Source: Prochlorococcus sp. AG-409-K04
Lineage (GTDB): Bacteria > Cyanobacteriota > Cyanobacteriia > PCC-6307 > Cyanobiaceae
Direction of reading: 5' to 3'
Length of the DNA stretch: 42,842 nt
NCBI GenBank assembly: GCA_003215555.1
Contig: QCKE01000013.1
Location: forward strand, 1-42,842
Positions 1 through 9,368 of this stretch are shown here, piece after piece. Every line of letters begins with the position of its first letter. Position 1 is the first letter of the stretch. The notes beneath the pieces were generated by a model. It was not told the origin of the DNA. It saw only the letters and a list, made by a program, of their open reading frames with translations, and did not search any database. A program made the position numbers and the translations under genes.

Positions 1-54
1 CAATCCAGTTACCATTCCATAAAACAAAAAAACCAACAGTAACAAACGCAGCAT
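1..54 (-). CDS. N-terminus of an unidentified, probably exported or membrane protein (partial)
   Basis: Reading the minus strand from an ATG at 54-52 gives 18 open codons running off the window edge. The residues are MLRLLLLVFLFYGMVTGL, a hydrophobic stretch with one early arginine, as expected for a signal peptide or first membrane segment. The start codon overlaps the pdxA start codon on the other strand (bases 53-54 are shared), so the two genes would diverge with no space between them. The protein cannot be identified from this fragment. It could also be a chance open frame, since only 54 bases are visible. Confidence 0.42.
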   Translation of the reverse strand, partial: MLRLLLLVFLFYGMVTGL

Positions 55-1081
55 GAAGAAAAAAGTTGAATATTCTGAAGCCAAAAACCGCTTAGCTATA
101 GCGTTAGGTGATCCTGCAGGAATAGGAATCGAAGTAACTCTAAAAGCACTTGGTTCATCGGACTTACCTAAGAATATGCACCCTTTACTAATTGGTTGCA
201 AAAGAAATATAGAAATTATTTTGTCGCAACTTAAATCTCAAGGGATTTCAGAATTACCAACATTAAATGAACTAGAAATTGAGAATATACCGTGTAAGCA
301 TGAAGTGATCAACGGAAAACCTAATCAAAACACAGGAAAAGCAAGCTTTGATTGGTTAACGAGAGCTAGTGAAATCGTGATTCAACAACAAGCAAGAGCT
401 CTAATAACTGCTCCAATAGCAAAATATGCCTGGCAAGCTGCTGGCTTTGACTACCCAGGACAGACAGAAAGATTAGCTGAATTAACAGGCATTCCCAATC
501 CATCAATGCTTTTTACTGCAAAATCTCCTTATTCTTCCTGGCGATTCAATACTCTTTTGGCAACAACGCATATACCTTTATCTGAAGTAGCAAATAAACT
601 CACACCTCAATTGATTACATCAAAACTTGATACTCTCTTAGCATTTTGTAAACGATTTAAGTCTAATCCTCAGTTATCTATTGCTGGTCTAAATCCTCAT
701 GCTGGGGAACAAGGGAAATTAGGCTCTGAGGAAATCAACTGGTTAATACCAGTACTAAACCTTTGGAGAAGAAATAATCCGGATATAAATCTCATAGGAC
801 CAATTTCACCAGATTCATGCTGGATTTCAGCAGCAAAATCATGGAAAGAACGTTCTTTTCAAAATTCGCCTGATGGAATTCTTGCCCTATATCATGATCA
901 AGGACTTATTCCAGTCAAAATTATTGCATTTGATTACGCGGTGAATACCACGCTGGGTTTACCTTTTATTAGAACATCGCCAGATCATGGAACTGGCTTT
1001 GATATTGCAGGTCAGGGAATTGCAAAACATGAAAGCATGTTATCTGCTATTCAAACAGCATGGGAACTATCAAGTCATTAA
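53..1081 (+). CDS. pdxA: 4-hydroxythreonine-4-phosphate dehydrogenase PdxA
   Basis: This enzyme oxidises and decarboxylates 4-phosphohydroxy-L-threonine in the DXP-dependent pathway to pyridoxal phosphate. The 342-residue product has the family hallmarks in order: GDPAGIGIE near the N-terminus (about residues 19-27), TAPIAK, TTHIPL and NPHAGE in the middle, YHDQGLIPVK, and DHGTGFDIAG near the end. The histidines in TTHIPL, YHDQG and DHGTG match the metal- and substrate-binding positions known for PdxA. Length is normal for the family. The ATG at 53 is the only reasonable start, since no other start codon precedes the conserved GDPAG segment. It converges with accB: its TAA (1079-1081) directly abuts the accB stop, with no terminator space. 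Its start overlaps a possible divergent gene at 1-54. Confidence 0.95.
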   Translation: MKKKVEYSEAKNRLAIALGDPAGIGIEVTLKALGSSDLPKNMHPLLIGCKRNIEIILSQLKSQGISELPTLNELEIENIPCKHEVINGKPNQNTGKASFDWLTRASEIVIQQQARALITAPIAKYAWQAAGFDYPGQTERLAELTGIPNPSMLFTAKSPYSSWRFNTLLATTHIPLSEVANKLTPQLITSKLDTLLAFCKRFKSNPQLSIAGLNPHAGEQGKLGSEEINWLIPVLNLWRRNNPDINLIGPISPDSCWISAAKSWKERSFQNSPDGILALYHDQGLIPVKIIAFDYAVNTTLGLPFIRTSPDHGTGFDIAGQGIAKHESMLSAIQTAWELSSH

Positions 1082-1579
1082 TTAATTAGGCTTTATCTTG
1101 ATCAAAGGTTGACCAAATTCAACTGGAGTTCCATTCTCTACAAGAATTTCAACTACTTCTCCACTGAACTCTGACTCAAGTTCATTCATCAATTTCATAG
1201 CCTCTAAAATACATACAGTTTGTCCTACTGTAATTTTTGAACCTATATCTACAAAGACTGGCTCACCTGGAGCAGGAGCGCGATAGAAAGTACCAACCAT
1301 TGGCGCTGTAATTTCAACAAATTCTCCCTTGGTAGAAGAGACAGCTGCTGGAGGAGGAGGAGATGATGATGCGGAAAGATCTACGGAAGGCTCGCAAATG
1401 ATATTTGATGACATCACTGGAGGCACTGAACTTGAGGCAGCTAAAGGAATTGGTACTGATGAAGGTAAATTCCGCTTTATTTCTAAACGAAAATCTTTGC
1501 CTTCTAAGCAAAATTCTTGAATATCACTATCGGCCAAAGTAGCCAAAAGATGATCCAACTGTTTGTGATCAAGATTCAT
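1082..1579 (-). CDS. accB: Biotin carboxyl carrier protein of acetyl-CoA carboxylase
   Basis: AccB carries biotin between the biotin carboxylase (AccC) and carboxyltransferase (AccA/AccD) parts of acetyl-CoA carboxylase, the first step of fatty acid synthesis. The 165-residue protein has a short N-terminal helical region, a Pro/Ser/Ala-rich flexible linker at about residues 40-85, and a C-terminal biotinyl domain. The biotinylation motif EAMKLM places the modified lysine at about residue 129. Size and architecture are typical. It follows efp on the same strand after a 5-base gap, so the two are probably cotranscribed; this efp-accB pairing is a known arrangement in cyanobacteria. The start is an ATG. 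Confidence 0.96.
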   Translation of the reverse strand: MNLDHKQLDHLLATLADSDIQEFCLEGKDFRLEIKRNLPSSVPIPLAASSSVPPVMSSNIICEPSVDLSASSSPPPPAAVSSTKGEFVEITAPMVGTFYRAPAPGEPVFVDIGSKITVGQTVCILEAMKLMNELESEFSGEVVEILVENGTPVEFGQPLIKIKPN

Positions 1580-1584
1580 TGTGA

Positions 1585-2145
1585 TTAGTTCTCCCGACCT
1601 AGATAACTATCATTACGGGTATCAACTTTGATCTTCTCACCTACTGAAATAAATAAAGGAACCATAATCTGAGCCCCTGTTTCAAGAATTGCGGGTTTTG
1701 TTCCTCCAGTAGCAGTGTCTCCTTTTACTCCTGGATCTGTTTCTTTGATCTCCAACACAACAGAATTTGGCAATTCAACCTCTAAAGGCTTGTCATTCCA
1801 TACAATGACATTGACTTCCATACCTTCTTTAAGATATTTCCTGCTTTCACCAATTTGTTGAGCAGTCAATCTTGTTTCTTCATAAGTAGTCATATCCATA
1901 AATACATAATCTCCAGATTCCATATATGTATGCTGAAGTTTAGCTTTTTCAAGCAAAGCTTGGGGCACCATTTCTCCTGCCCGAAAAGTTTTTTCTACAA
2001 CATTTCCAGTTTGTACAGCTTTTAATTTTGTACGAACAAATGCTGAACCCTTACCAGGCTTAACATGCAAGAATTCAATCACTCGCCAAACAGCACCATC
2101 TAACTCAATTGTGGTACCAGTTCTAAAGTCGTTACTTGAAATCAT
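1585..2145 (-). CDS. efp: Translation elongation factor P
   Basis: EF-P binds ribosomes stalled on polyproline stretches and helps peptide bond formation. The 186-residue product begins [10 protein letters not shown], continues with the KOW-like N-terminal domain, and has the loop PGKG whose lysine (about residue 32) sits where EF-P is post-translationally modified in other bacteria. Two OB-like domains follow, ending near SYLGREN. A TTG two codons upstream (2151) is also in frame, but the ATG at 2145-2143 matches the usual EF-P N-terminus, so I chose it. No modification enzyme (EpmA/EpmB or EarP type) is visible in this window, so the modification state is unknown. It is the first gene before accB and is divergent from the cyclophilin gene across about 60 bases. 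Confidence 0.96.
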   Translation of the reverse strand: MISSNDFRTGTTIELDGAVWRVIEFLHVKPGKGSAFVRTKLKAVQTGNVVEKTFRAGEMVPQALLEKAKLQHTYMESGDYVFMDMTTYEETRLTAQQIGESRKYLKEGMEVNVIVWNDKPLEVELPNSVVLEIKETDPGVKGDTATGGTKPAILETGAQIMVPLFISVGEKIKVDTRNDSYLGREN

Positions 2146-2208
2146 TTCCAATCAAAATAAAAAGAGAGCATAAGTCTGTGCCAAAGTTGTAAATGAGTTG
2201 AAAACCAC

Positions 2209-3282
2209 ATGGCAAAAAAAATTTTCCTCCTAATTCTCTTACCAATCTTAATCTCAACAGGTTTAATCTACATTGAACCTGCAATAGCGGCACTCCCAAC
2301 AGGAAATAGAGTCAAAGACCCTTATGCCATCTTAAGAAATTCCCTACCAATTAATCAAAAAGAGTTACGAGAAATTCAACATGCTCTTGAAGATACTAGC
2401 GATCTTGTTCGGGGTAATCGTTGGAGTACCATTAATCAAGTTGCATCAAGAAGCCAATTCTTAATTAATAGTCAAAAAGAGAAAATTTTCAAATCAATAC
2501 CAAACAGCCAAAAAGAAGCTGAAAAAATTCTTTCAGCGTTAAAAGAAAATTTACAAGACCTTAATGAAGCAGCCAGTAACAAAGACAAAGCTAATTTTGT
2601 CAAAATTAGACGTAAAGCCCTCGAAAAAATAGGAGATATAGAAGCATTAATGCTTCCAGAAAAATTCCCTTACAAAATTCCGAAAGAATTTGATAATCTC
2701 CCAAGACTTTTAGGAAGAGCAAATGTCACCATTCAAACTACAAAAGGAGACATGTATGCAGTTATCGATGGATACAATGCACCCTTAACTGCAGGTGCTT
2801 TTATAGATCTAGCAAATAAAGGGTTTTACAATGGCTTACCAATGAATAGAGCAGAAGAGTTTTTTATATTACAGACTGGAGATCCTAAAGGCTCAGATAT
2901 TGGATATATAGATCCTGAAACAAAGCAAGAAAGACATGTACCATTAGAGATAAGAGCCCCTGGAACAGAAGAAACTATTTATAATCAAACTTTTGAAGAA
3001 CTTGGGCTTTATACAGAAACACCAGTTCTTCCATTTGCAACTCTTGGAACACTAGGTTGGGCTCATTCAGATCAATCACTCGCTGATGGCTCATCACAAT
3101 TTTTCTTTTTTCTATATGAAGCAGAACTAAATCCAGCAGGAAGGAATTTAATTGATGGACGGAATGCTGCTTTTGGATATGTAGTTGAAGGAGAAGAAAT
3201 TCTTAATGAATTAGGTGTTAATGACAGAATAAACTCTATAAAAATTACGAATGGTTTAGACAAACTTATGGAGCATGCATAA
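2209..3282 (+). CDS. Lumenal cyclophilin-type peptidyl-prolyl isomerase (TLP40/CYP38-like)
   Basis: The 357-residue product starts with a clear signal peptide: MAKK, a hydrophobic stretch, and a cleavage-like site near AIAA-LPTG. A helical domain follows (about residues 35-155, rich in Lys/Glu), and then a C-terminal cyclophilin domain (about 165-355) with SQFFFFLY and FGYVVEGEEIL segments. This two-part layout matches the plant thylakoid lumen protein TLP40/CYP38 and its cyanobacterial homologues, which take part in photosystem II assembly; plant CYP38 is reported to have little isomerase activity. Location in the periplasm or thylakoid lumen is inferred from the signal peptide. The gene overlaps thiL by 8 bases on the same strand, which suggests translational coupling. 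Confidence 0.88.
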   Translation: MAKKIFLLILLPILISTGLIYIEPAIAALPTGNRVKDPYAILRNSLPINQKELREIQHALEDTSDLVRGNRWSTINQVASRSQFLINSQKEKIFKSIPNSQKEAEKILSALKENLQDLNEAASNKDKANFVKIRRKALEKIGDIEALMLPEKFPYKIPKEFDNLPRLLGRANVTIQTTKGDMYAVIDGYNAPLTAGAFIDLANKGFYNGLPMNRAEEFFILQTGDPKGSDIGYIDPETKQERHVPLEIRAPGTEETIYNQTFEELGLYTETPVLPFATLGTLGWAHSDQSLADGSSQFFFFLYEAELNPAGRNLIDGRNAAFGYVVEGEEILNELGVNDRINSIKITNGLDKLMEHA

Positions 3283-4270
3283 CAAAAATAAATCCTCGGA
3301 AAGAATCTCTAAATTAGGAGAAGAAGTTATTTTAAATCGTTTAAAGAAATATATGGATGATGGACAAATTGACGATGATACGGCATTAATAACTGCATTA
3401 AATAAGGAAATAATTATCAATACAGACATACTTGTAGAGAATATACATTTTAATAAAATCACTTCATCGCCGCAAAATACTGGATGGAAAGGCGTAACCG
3501 CAAATTTATCTGATCTTGCATGCAGTGGGGTAGAAGATATTTTAGGAATCACCGTTGGATTAGTAGTACCTGGAAATACACAATGGAATTGGATAGAGGG
3601 TGTATATGAAGGAATCAATAATGCTTTAAACCAATTTGGAGGAAAAATATTAGGCGGTGATTGTAGTAAGGGAAAACAAAAAATACTTTCTATTACTGCA
3701 ATTGGTACCAAGGGACCACTAAACCTACACCGATCAAATGCAAAACCTGGAGATATATTAGTAACTAGTGGAGTACATGGACTAAGCAAATTAGGCCTTG
3801 AATTACTTCTCTCTGACCCTTTTACAACATCGTTTGACCTATGCGAAGCTGTGAAAGAAAGAGCTATCAAAGCTCATCAAGAACCACAACCACCTCTAAA
3901 GGCACTCAATAAACTTATCTCTTGCAAACCTAAAGAACTTCCTTTTAAAGCAGCAGCAACTGATAGCAGTGATGGATTATTAGAAGCAATAGAGTGTATT
4001 TGCAAAAGCAGTAATTGTTCTGCAATTCTTGAAAAAAAACATATACCTATTGATAAAGCATTACCAAAGGAAAAGCATTGGACTGAATGGTGCTTAGAAG
4101 GAGGAGAAGACTTTGAATTAATAGTAAGTTTACCTCCGCCATGGGCTGAAGCCTGGCTTAAGTCAATGCCTTCAACCAAAGCAATAGGAAAAATAGAAAA
4201 AGGTTTACCTCAATTACGTTGGTCTAACGGAACAAAAATTCAAAGAAAGCCAACCTTCAAGCACTTCTAA
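3275..4270 (+). CDS. thiL: Thiamine-monophosphate kinase ThiL
   Basis: ThiL phosphorylates thiamine monophosphate to the active cofactor thiamine diphosphate. The 331-residue product has an AIR-synthase-like fold signature: an acidic metal-binding segment DDDTALI near residue 38, NTDILVENIHF at about 50-60, a DLACSG segment, GGDCSKG in the middle, DSSDGLLEA and GGEDFELIV toward the C-terminus. These correspond to conserved ATP/Mg-binding aspartates of the family. The ATG lies inside the end of the cyclophilin gene (8-base overlap). The start fits the family N-terminus with its LGEEVILNRL segment. It converges on gap2, with 32 bases between the stops and no obvious terminator hairpin. Confidence 0.93.
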   Translation: MHNKNKSSERISKLGEEVILNRLKKYMDDGQIDDDTALITALNKEIIINTDILVENIHFNKITSSPQNTGWKGVTANLSDLACSGVEDILGITVGLVVPGNTQWNWIEGVYEGINNALNQFGGKILGGDCSKGKQKILSITAIGTKGPLNLHRSNAKPGDILVTSGVHGLSKLGLELLLSDPFTTSFDLCEAVKERAIKAHQEPQPPLKALNKLISCKPKELPFKAAATDSSDGLLEAIECICKSSNCSAILEKKHIPIDKALPKEKHWTEWCLEGGEDFELIVSLPPPWAEAWLKSMPSTKAIGKIEKGLPQLRWSNGTKIQRKPTFKHF

Positions 4271-4302
4271 AGATTTTTCTAACAACTAACGTATTGAAAA
4301 AC

Positions 4303-5325
4303 TTATTTCCAATTTTTAGCTACAACTTCAGCCAAGTCAACAACTCTTTGACTATAACCCCATTCATTGTCGTACCAAGCAACAACTTTACCCAAATTAT
4401 CTCCAATTGCCATAGTTAAATCAGTATCAACAATTGTGGATTCATTTGTACCTGCATAATCACTTGATACCAGTGGAATATCACCATATTTAATGATTCC
4501 TTTCATAGTACCTTCAGAAGCAGATTTAAGAGCAGCATTAATAGACTCTGAAGTGATTGACTTCCCTGACTCAAAAACTAAATCAACTGCAGAAACATTA
4601 GGTGTAGGCACACGCATAGCAATACCAGTTAATTTACCTTTCATTTCTGGATATACCAATGCTACAGCCTTTGCAGCACCAGTAGAAGTAGGAACAATAT
4701 TCATTGCAGCAGCTCTAGCTCTTCTTAGATCTCGATGACTATTATCGAGAATTCTTTGATCTCCTGTATAACTGTGAATTGTAGTCATCAGCCCTTTATT
4801 GATTCCAAAAGTTTGATCTAAAACCTTAACTATTGGAGCCAAGCAATTAGTAGTGCAACTTGCATTGCTAAGAACTTGGAAGTCATCATGACGATACTGA
4901 TCCGCATTCACTCCAACAACAAAAGTTCCTACTCCTTCCCCTTTACCAGGAGCTGTAAGAATTACTTTTTTAGCGCCGACTTGTAAATGCTTGCTTGCTC
5001 CATCAAATGTATTAAATACACCAGTTGATTCAATGACAAGATCAATTCCCCACTCTTTCCATGGAAGATTCATTGGATTCCTATCAGAAAAACATTTGAT
5101 AGTCTTTCCATTAATGATGAAAGTATCATCTGTGTAATCAATCTCAGCATCTTTAATTTGCCCAAGTATTGAGTCATACTTCAACAAGTGAGCATTTGTT
5201 TTTGGATCTGAAGTAACGTTTACTCCAACAAGCTCCAGGCCTGTATTGGCTCCTCTACTTAACCAACACCTCATGAAGTTGCGACCAATTCGGCCGAATC
5301 CATTAATCGCAACACGCAAAGTCAT
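4303..5325 (-). CDS. gap2: Glyceraldehyde-3-phosphate dehydrogenase, NADP-type (Gap2)
   Basis: GAPDH interconverts glyceraldehyde 3-phosphate and 1,3-bisphosphoglycerate; in cyanobacteria the Gap2 type works in the Calvin cycle and can use NADPH. The 340-residue product has the Rossmann start [15 protein letters not shown], the catalytic cysteine in [12 protein letters not shown], and the substrate-binding [12 protein letters not shown] region. After the second strand the sequence reads [19 protein letters not shown], resembling plastid GapA and lacking the acidic residue that makes glycolytic enzymes NAD-specific. This supports the Gap2 assignment. It is divergent from murC across a 188-base gap that holds a plausible promoter for this gene. 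Confidence 0.95.
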   Translation of the reverse strand: MTLRVAINGFGRIGRNFMRCWLSRGANTGLELVGVNVTSDPKTNAHLLKYDSILGQIKDAEIDYTDDTFIINGKTIKCFSDRNPMNLPWKEWGIDLVIESTGVFNTFDGASKHLQVGAKKVILTAPGKGEGVGTFVVGVNADQYRHDDFQVLSNASCTTNCLAPIVKVLDQTFGINKGLMTTIHSYTGDQRILDNSHRDLRRARAAAMNIVPTSTGAAKAVALVYPEMKGKLTGIAMRVPTPNVSAVDLVFESGKSITSESINAALKSASEGTMKGIIKYGDIPLVSSDYAGTNESTIVDTDLTMAIGDNLGKVVAWYDNEWGYSQRVVDLAEVVAKNWK

Positions 5326-5357
5326 TGTAAAAAAATTCTAAACCAGAAGGGCCTGTG

Positions 5358-5363
5358 ATCATA
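5358..5363 (-). promoter_or_regulatory. Possible -10 element for gap2
   Basis: On the minus strand a TATGAT hexamer lies 32 bases before the gap2 ATG, at a distance that fits a short 5' leader. About 18 bases further upstream is a TTTAGT that would be a weak -35. This is a pattern match only; there is no transcription evidence here. Confidence 0.35.
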
Positions 5364-5472
5364 CAGAAAAGTTGCGCAAAAACTAAATTATTTTCGATTT
5401 TTTATGAAAATTCTCCTGAAAACCCGCATAAACAGGTTAAAAAAATACCAAACTTTAAAAAATAAGCCGATC

Positions 5473-5478
5473 TATAAA
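5473..5478 (+). promoter_or_regulatory. Possible -10 element for murC
   Basis: A TATAAA hexamer lies about 35 bases before the TTG proposed as the murC start. No good -35 is visible upstream in the A-rich stretch at 5440-5460. It is a weak call, made because this is the only such hexamer at a suitable distance. Confidence 0.27.
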
Positions 5479-5513
5479 GAGAGAGTTATTGTTCATTCGA
5501 CTAACTAAACAAC

Positions 5514-6962
5514 TTGAAAGCAGATTTCGACTCTTCTATTAATCATTTCCACTTCATTGGGATTGGTGGAATTGGCATGTCAGGGATAGCCCTGACTTTA
5601 CAAAAACAGGGATTTTCCATTTCTGGTTCTGACACAACGGAAAATGAATCAATAGTAAGACTCAAAGAAAGCGGCATAAGAATTTTTAAAGGGCAAGATG
5701 TAGAAAACATAAAAAAAATTATTCAAAACAAAAATAAAGAGAACTTAATTATTGTAATTAGCTCAGCAATTCCACAAAATAATCAAGAATTAATAAGTGC
5801 TATAAATCTAAATTTAAAAGTCATTCATCGTTCAGATGCATTAAACTTCTTACTTCAAAATAAAAAATCCATATTAATTGCTGGTAGTCACGGTAAAACT
5901 ACAACTAGCACTCTAATTACAACATTATTTGCTGAAAATAACCTTGACCCAACTTCAATTATTGGAGGAGTAATTCCTTATTATAATAGCAATTCATATA
6001 CAGGAAAAGGAACTCAACTCATTGCAGAAATAGATGAATCTGATGGTAGCATTAGCAAATATAATGGTGATCTAGCAGTCATAACCAATATTGATCTAGA
6101 TCATACAGATCACTACAAAAATCTTGGATCTTTAAAAATAGCAATCAAGAAATTTGCATCAAATTCTAAAATATTATTAGCCAACAATGATTGCAAAAAC
6201 CTTAAAGAATGTTTCTCTGAAAAAGCAATATGGTGGTCAACAAAAAATATTGAAAAAATCGATTTTGCTGGAATTCCAATTAAAACAGACGGTAGCAAGA
6301 CTATTGCTAACTATTATGAATCAGGAAAATTAATTGATAAAATAAAAATCAATATACCTGGATTACACAATTTAAATAATGCAATAGGAGCTATTGCTGC
6401 TTGTAGAATTTCTGGAATAAATTTTTCTGAAATTAAAAATAAACTTCATCTACTAAAAACACCTAAAAGACGATTTGAATTCAAAGGTATTTGGAATGAA
6501 AGACAAGTTGTAGAAGACTATGCTCATCATCCAAATGAAGTTAAAGAAACAATAAGCATGGCAAGGTTAATAGTAAACAAAAAAGATACAATCCTACCTC
6601 TCGAATCCAAACGCTTAGTAATAGTCTTTCAAGCTCATAGATATAAGAGATTAAAAGATTTTATGCATGATTTTGCAAAATATTTAGGTAAAGCTGATTT
6701 ATTGATACTCGCACCGATTTACAGTGCTGGAGAAAAGCCTATTGAAGGAATACACAATAAAAAACTAAAATCATGTATTTTACAACAATATCCAAATCAA
6801 GAAATTATAATAGCTGAAAGCATAGGATGTACCAAAAACATCTTAAAAGAAAAAACAAAATCAAACGATCTTATCTTACTAATGGGTGCAGGTGATATAG
6901 GAGAATTATCAAGTGAACTAATAGAGAAAAATAAGAATCAAGTTAATTTTCATGCAGCATAG
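5514..6962 (+). CDS. murC: UDP-N-acetylmuramate--L-alanine ligase MurC
   Basis: MurC adds L-alanine to UDP-MurNAc, the first peptide step of peptidoglycan synthesis in the cytoplasm. The 482-residue product shows the N-terminal UDP-binding Rossmann motif [10 protein letters not shown], the ATP-binding loop GSHGKTTTS (about residues 123-131), the DESDGS and [10 protein letters not shown] metal/substrate segments, and C-terminal DYAHHPNE and FQAHRYKR motifs. The start is a TTG at 5514; no ATG or GTG lies between it and the conserved IGIGGIG, and the next bases fit the usual short N-terminal extension. It overlaps murB by 11 bases, so the two are probably translated as a coupled pair. Codon third positions are strikingly A-rich, as expected for the lagging strand on this side. 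Confidence 0.95.
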   Translation: MKADFDSSINHFHFIGIGGIGMSGIALTLQKQGFSISGSDTTENESIVRLKESGIRIFKGQDVENIKKIIQNKNKENLIIVISSAIPQNNQELISAINLNLKVIHRSDALNFLLQNKKSILIAGSHGKTTTSTLITTLFAENNLDPTSIIGGVIPYYNSNSYTGKGTQLIAEIDESDGSISKYNGDLAVITNIDLDHTDHYKNLGSLKIAIKKFASNSKILLANNDCKNLKECFSEKAIWWSTKNIEKIDFAGIPIKTDGSKTIANYYESGKLIDKIKINIPGLHNLNNAIGAIAACRISGINFSEIKNKLHLLKTPKRRFEFKGIWNERQVVEDYAHHPNEVKETISMARLIVNKKDTILPLESKRLVIVFQAHRYKRLKDFMHDFAKYLGKADLLILAPIYSAGEKPIEGIHNKKLKSCILQQYPNQEIIIAESIGCTKNILKEKTKSNDLILLMGAGDIGELSSELIEKNKNQVNFHAA

Positions 6963-7863
6963 TAATATTAAAAAATCTACAATTAAATCTGGACTTTCTC
7001 TATCTAACTTTACTACATGGAAAGTTGGAGGTAAAGCTGAATGGATAGTAGAACCAAATAACACTAAAGAACTACAGGATTTAATATCTTGGGCAAATAC
7101 AAAAAAACTTAAAATACAAGTTATTGGAGCTGGTTCCAATTTATTAATAAATGATGATGATGAATTAAAAGGTCTAACCATATGCATGAGAAAAATGCAT
7201 GGATATGAGATTGATAAAGAATCAGGAATTATAGAAGCATTTAGTGGTGAACCAATACCAAATTTAGCCAGGAAAGCAGCAAAGGATGGTCTTCATGGAC
7301 TTGAATGGGCTGTGGGTATTCCAGGAACAATTGGAGGAGCATCAGTTATGAATGCTGGAGCACAAAATGGATGTATTGCCGACCAAGTAATCTCAGTAAA
7401 AGTAATCTCCACTGAAACAGGAAAAATATATGAAATTAATCATAAGAAACTTGATTATTCATATCGAAAAAGTTTTCTCCAAGAACAAAAATTAATTGTA
7501 TATTCTGTAAAATTACGACTAGAAAGCGGATATGATAACAATGAATTAATTAAAATTACAAATAAAAATCTTAATCATAGATTAAAAACACAACCCTATC
7601 ATCTACCAAGTTGTGGAAGTGTTTTCCGTAATCCAAAAGATCAAACAGCAGGTCAAATCATTGAAAAACTAGGATTAAAAGGATTTAGAAAAGGTAATGC
7701 AGAAATATCAACCATGCATGCAAATTTTATAGTTAACAAAGGTGGTGCCAAAGCAAGCGATATCTTATTACTAATATCAATAATTCAAAAAAAAGTGCAG
7801 AAAAAGCATGGCATTTTGCTTCATCCAGAAGTAAAATGTCTTGGCTGGGACCAAATCTTATAA
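6952..7863 (+). CDS. murB: UDP-N-acetylenolpyruvoylglucosamine reductase MurB
   Basis: MurB is the FAD enzyme that reduces UDP-GlcNAc-enolpyruvate to UDP-MurNAc with NADPH, one step before MurC. The 303-residue product has the FAD-binding segments [10 protein letters not shown] and [17 protein letters not shown], the SCGSVFRNP segment whose serine is the expected proton donor, and the C-terminal HPEVKCLG with the conserved glutamate. Its length and lack of a long insertion fit the type II (short) MurB. The ATG at 6952 lies inside the end of murC. Genes murC, murB and the following ybaB form a likely rightward operon. Confidence 0.95.
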   Translation: MQHSNIKKSTIKSGLSLSNFTTWKVGGKAEWIVEPNNTKELQDLISWANTKKLKIQVIGAGSNLLINDDDELKGLTICMRKMHGYEIDKESGIIEAFSGEPIPNLARKAAKDGLHGLEWAVGIPGTIGGASVMNAGAQNGCIADQVISVKVISTETGKIYEINHKKLDYSYRKSFLQEQKLIVYSVKLRLESGYDNNELIKITNKNLNHRLKTQPYHLPSCGSVFRNPKDQTAGQIIEKLGLKGFRKGNAEISTMHANFIVNKGGAKASDILLLISIIQKKVQKKHGILLHPEVKCLGWDQIL

Positions 7864-7887
7864 AATAAACTTTAGATAATCAAAAAA

Positions 7888-8235
7888 ATGGCAGGATTCG
7901 GACTTCCTAATTTCGGGCAAATTACAGAAGCATTTAAAAAAGCTCAGCAAATTCAACAAGATGCTCAAAAGCTCCAAGAAGAGTTAGATGAAATGGAACT
8001 AGAAGGTTCTAGTAAAGATAAACGTGCCAGTGTATGGCTATCAGGAAATCAAAAGCCACTGCGCGTCAAAATAGAAGATTCACTTTTGACAGAACAAAAA
8101 GAATTAATTGAAATGACCATACTGGAAGCTATACAAAACGCACACGAAAATTCAACAACGAATATGAAAAATAAAATGCAAGAGCTTACCGGTGGTCTTA
8201 ATTTAAATCTACCTGGAATTAACGACGCTGATTAG
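7888..8235 (+). CDS. YbaB/EbfC family nucleoid-associated protein
   Basis: This 115-residue protein belongs to the YbaB/EbfC family of small dimeric DNA-binding proteins, which coat DNA in other bacteria. The N-terminal half is a Gln/Lys/Glu-rich helix with repeated short blocks ([17 protein letters not shown]), the family's coiled-coil; the middle has the short beta region ending in [10 protein letters not shown], and a second helix follows. Length is normal. It starts 24 bases after murB, probably in the same operon. Its 3' end overlaps the convergent rsgA gene by 17 bases. The DNA-binding role is known for homologues, not shown here. Confidence 0.88.
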   Translation: MAGFGLPNFGQITEAFKKAQQIQQDAQKLQEELDEMELEGSSKDKRASVWLSGNQKPLRVKIEDSLLTEQKELIEMTILEAIQNAHENSTTNMKNKMQELTGGLNLNLPGINDAD

Positions 8236-9151
8236 ATAATTCCATTAAACAATTTTTATAATTTTCATATCGCTCCCAATTACGCGAAATGGCACAACCT
8301 GGTTCATCAAGATGCAAACAATTTCGGAACTTACACTTCTTATCAACTAATTGTGACCTTAATTCAGGAAACAATTCAGCTAAATGCTGAGGTTTAATAG
8401 TAAATTCAGGTTTATTAAATCCAGGCGTATCTGCTAAAAATCCACCACTTTCAAGAGAAAATAATTCAACATGCCTTGTCGTATGACGACCTCTTTGTAA
8501 TTTTTTTGATAAAGAACCTATAGGCAAAGAAATTCTCGGAATTAAATAATTTAATAAACTAGTTTTTCCAACTCCTGAGGGACCACATAAAAAACCTAGT
8601 TTTATAGAATCTAATTTTTTAATAAGAGTTGAAATTCCATCACCAGTAAAAATAGAAATTGGTATTACTTCATAACCCCATTGATTCATACGATAATGAT
8701 ATTTATCTAAAATATCATTATCAATCAAATCACTCTTATTCATGATTAATATGACATTCTGAGTACTCTCTTCTGCTTTAATTAAAAAACGAGATACTTG
8801 CGTCAAATCAAAACTAGGCTTTTCAAAAGATACCATAACTATAACATCAGTAAAATTTGCAATAGAAGGACGTTCTAAAAAACTATATCTGGGTTTTATA
8901 CCTGTAATAACTCCTCTAGACTCATTCCAATCTACAGACTCTACCGTTACAATATCTCCAACACTTACAAATGAACCATGATAAGATAATCTATTTCTTT
9001 TAGTACATAATAATCGAATTATTGATCCATTTTTTTTATCAAGTTTAAAACTATAATTTATATTTTCACTAAGACAATTGATTTCAACAATAAAATAATT
9101 TGCTTTTAAAGCAACTACAATTCCAGTAAAACAATTTTTGTTAGCTAACAT
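8219..9151 (-). CDS. rsgA: Ribosome small subunit-dependent GTPase RsgA
   Basis: RsgA is a circularly permuted GTPase that acts in late 30S subunit maturation. The product has an N-terminal OB-fold, then G-motifs in permuted order: NKSD (G4), GPSGVGKTS (G1), [10 protein letters not shown] (G2 region), and DTPGFNKPE (G3), followed by a C-terminal zinc-binding region with [14 protein letters not shown]. The ATG at 9151 gives 310 residues. A TTG at 9187 would add 12 residues (MSQIGLDLLSLI) and enlarge the overlap with the upstream TusA-like gene from 11 to 47 bases; I prefer the ATG. It overlaps the ybaB gene at its 3' end. Confidence 0.93.
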   Translation of the reverse strand: MLANKNCFTGIVVALKANYFIVEINCLSENINYSFKLDKKNGSIIRLLCTKRNRLSYHGSFVSVGDIVTVESVDWNESRGVITGIKPRYSFLERPSIANFTDVIVMVSFEKPSFDLTQVSRFLIKAEESTQNVILIMNKSDLIDNDILDKYHYRMNQWGYEVIPISIFTGDGISTLIKKLDSIKLGFLCGPSGVGKTSLLNYLIPRISLPIGSLSKKLQRGRHTTRHVELFSLESGGFLADTPGFNKPEFTIKPQHLAELFPELRSQLVDKKCKFRNCLHLDEPGCAISRNWERYENYKNCLMELSNQRR

Positions 9152-9368
9152 TATTAACGACAGTAAATCTAATCCAATCTGACTCAATACGAATAACTTT
9201 TACTTGATAACCTGCCTCTCTGAGAGATGGAATAACCATTTCCTCAGGTTCTCCCTTATCAAGATCAACTTGAAGAATCTGATCAAAATTTAACTTTTCA
9301 ATCTCTAAACTACATCTTACAAAATTTATTGGACACGGTGTTCCCCGAAGATTAATATATGTTACCAT
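9141..9368 (-). CDS. TusA-like sulfur-carrier family protein
   Basis: A 75-residue protein of the TusA/SirA (YeeD-like) family. The hallmark is the N-terminal RGTPCPINF motif, with the reactive cysteine at about residue 12 that carries persulfide sulfur in TusA homologues. The remaining sequence has the expected two-layer alternating strand/helix pattern (LEIEKL, ILQVDLD, MVIPSLREAGYQV). In E. coli TusA feeds tRNA 2-thiolation; no partner genes (TusBCDE or MnmA) are in this window, so the role here is unknown. Its ATG overlaps the dnaJ stop by one base (TAATG), and its end overlaps rsgA, which suggests translational coupling in a grpE-dnaJ-tusA-rsgA run. Confidence 0.85.
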   Translation of the reverse strand: MVTYINLRGTPCPINFVRCSLEIEKLNFDQILQVDLDKGEPEEMVIPSLREAGYQVKVIRIESDWIRFTVVNNVS

